64,000 nt of DNA. Source: Marinovum sp034669705. Lineage in GTDB: Bacteria; Pseudomonadota; Alphaproteobacteria; Rhodobacterales; Rhodobacteraceae. Location: positions 5,613-69,612 of the forward strand of contig NZ_JAXMOR010000024.1 in NCBI RefSeq assembly GCF_034669705.1, given 5' to 3'. The notes beneath the pieces were generated by a model. The model made no database searches. It had not been told where the DNA came from and saw only the letters and a program-made list of their open reading frames with translations. The translations under genes were made by a program, and so were the position numbers. Within the stretch, counting starts at the first letter, position 1, and each line of letters starts with the position of its first letter. Below are positions 63,674-64,000 of this stretch, one piece after another.

Positions 63674-63873
63674 GCGACCGAATGGTGCTGCGGAAAACCT
63701 GTGCCGCGCTGCGACGCACGGAAAGTCAATTGCAGCCGGCCTTTTCGCCATTCTATTCAGTTCTCCGGTTACAGAGCACTCGGGACCTACACCACCTGCA
63801 TCCCCCTCGCGACGTGGTCGTGCGTCCACTTCGCGGTCAGTTTAGGCTCGAAGCAGATCTCTGCGCAACACTT

Positions 63874-64000
63874 TGGACCTGTCGCGGGATTGTGCCGCTC
63901 CAGGTTCTCATTTACGCGGCCTGAGCCTCGAAGGCCAAGGGGCTTTTCCAGCCGAGTGCTGAGTGCCGTCGGCGCGGATTGTAGAAGCCGTTGATGTATT
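63874..64000 (-). mobile_element. End of an IS3-family insertion sequence, truncated by the window
   Basis: From TGGACCTGTCGCGGGATTG (63874-63892), a plausible terminal inverted repeat, to the window edge. It encloses the 3' end of an IS3-type transposase gene. The other end and any target duplication lie outside. The bases between the secreted protein gene and this end (63674-63873) show no convincing gene. Confidence 0.6.
63912..64000 (-). CDS. IS3-family transposase (OrfB), C-terminal end only
   Basis: The last 28 residues of the frame ending at 63912 include YINGFYNPRRRHSALGWKSP followed by LAFEAQAA. The YN..R.HS.LG...P..FE pattern is the conserved C-terminal end of IS3-type integrase-core transposases. 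The gene continues beyond the right edge of the window. Confidence 0.85.
   Translation of the reverse strand, partial: YINGFYNPRRRHSALGWKSPLAFEAQAA

Noticed and set aside
63643..63924. Plus-strand frame between the HExxH protein gene and the IS end
   Set aside because: No ribosome site, no recognisable pattern, and it runs into the IS3 transposase region on the other strand.

Overview
The window is about 64 kb of GC-rich, gene-dense chromosomal DNA. It most likely comes from a Roseobacter-type or Rhodobacteraceae alphaproteobacterium. The support is gene content: leuS-lptE-holA, a serC-serA operon behind a serC-motif leader, hisS-hisZ-hisG, a methylsuccinyl-CoA dehydrogenase with the N-terminal extension seen in the ethylmalonyl-CoA pathway, xdhABC, a B12-dependent ribonucleotide reductase, DUF1489, and many short GC-rich palindromic repeats. 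I see no rRNA, tRNA, CRISPR array or prophage. The only mobile element is an IS3-type end at the extreme right.

Layout. 1-4450 (-): leuS, lptE and a left-truncated holA, with a DUF1801 coding stretch fused in frame in front of leuS. 4492-6141 (-): an exported, cysteine-free caspase-like protein with two peptidoglycan-binding domains. 6158-15241 (-): a branched-chain-type ABC importer (two ATPases, two permeases, one binding protein) interleaved with a FadD-like acyl-CoA synthetase, a PaaK-like protein and a VOC protein; this looks like uptake plus CoA activation of an organic acid. 15432-19473 (+): a three-gene signalling cluster whose first protein carries an ethylene-receptor-like membrane domain. 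19754-21933: a MAPEG protein, then a convergent MT-A70 methyltransferase and BglII-family endonuclease pair (putative restriction-modification system). 21977-24742 (-): a molybdenum formate-dehydrogenase-type alpha subunit without its usual partners. 25000-29297: histidine phosphatase, two saccharopine dehydrogenases, a metallophosphatase and a membrane protein. 29397-33842: a complete phosphoserine route to serine, serC and serA on one strand and serB divergent, with an unknown HEAGH protein between serC and serA.

34056-46568 (-): VOC and GST proteins, then a purine-type module in which a BMP-family ABC importer is co-transcribed with xdhA-xdhB-xdhC, followed by glutaminase. 46618-55365: dnaE, a TauE-type exporter, methylsuccinyl-CoA dehydrogenase, a Hint-domain protein, a lipoprotein and slyX. 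55483-58753: hisS-hisZ-hisG. 58876-61718: DUF1489 and the B12-dependent ribonucleotide reductase. 61719-64000: a less ordered end with a 394-base gap, a LysR regulator divergent from a secreted HExxH protein, and the 3' end of an IS3-type transposase.

Most interesting observations: (1) the ethylene-receptor-like sensor with all seven key ETR1 residues at a constant offset, joined to a kinase module whose phosphoacceptor histidine appears to be asparagine; (2) two families of intergenic repeats that also occur inside coding sequence, in linkers of NrdJ and XdhA; (3) the in-frame DUF1801-LeuRS fusion; (4) the MT-A70/BglII-type pair; (5) an amber-interrupted secreted protein inside the purine transporter operon.
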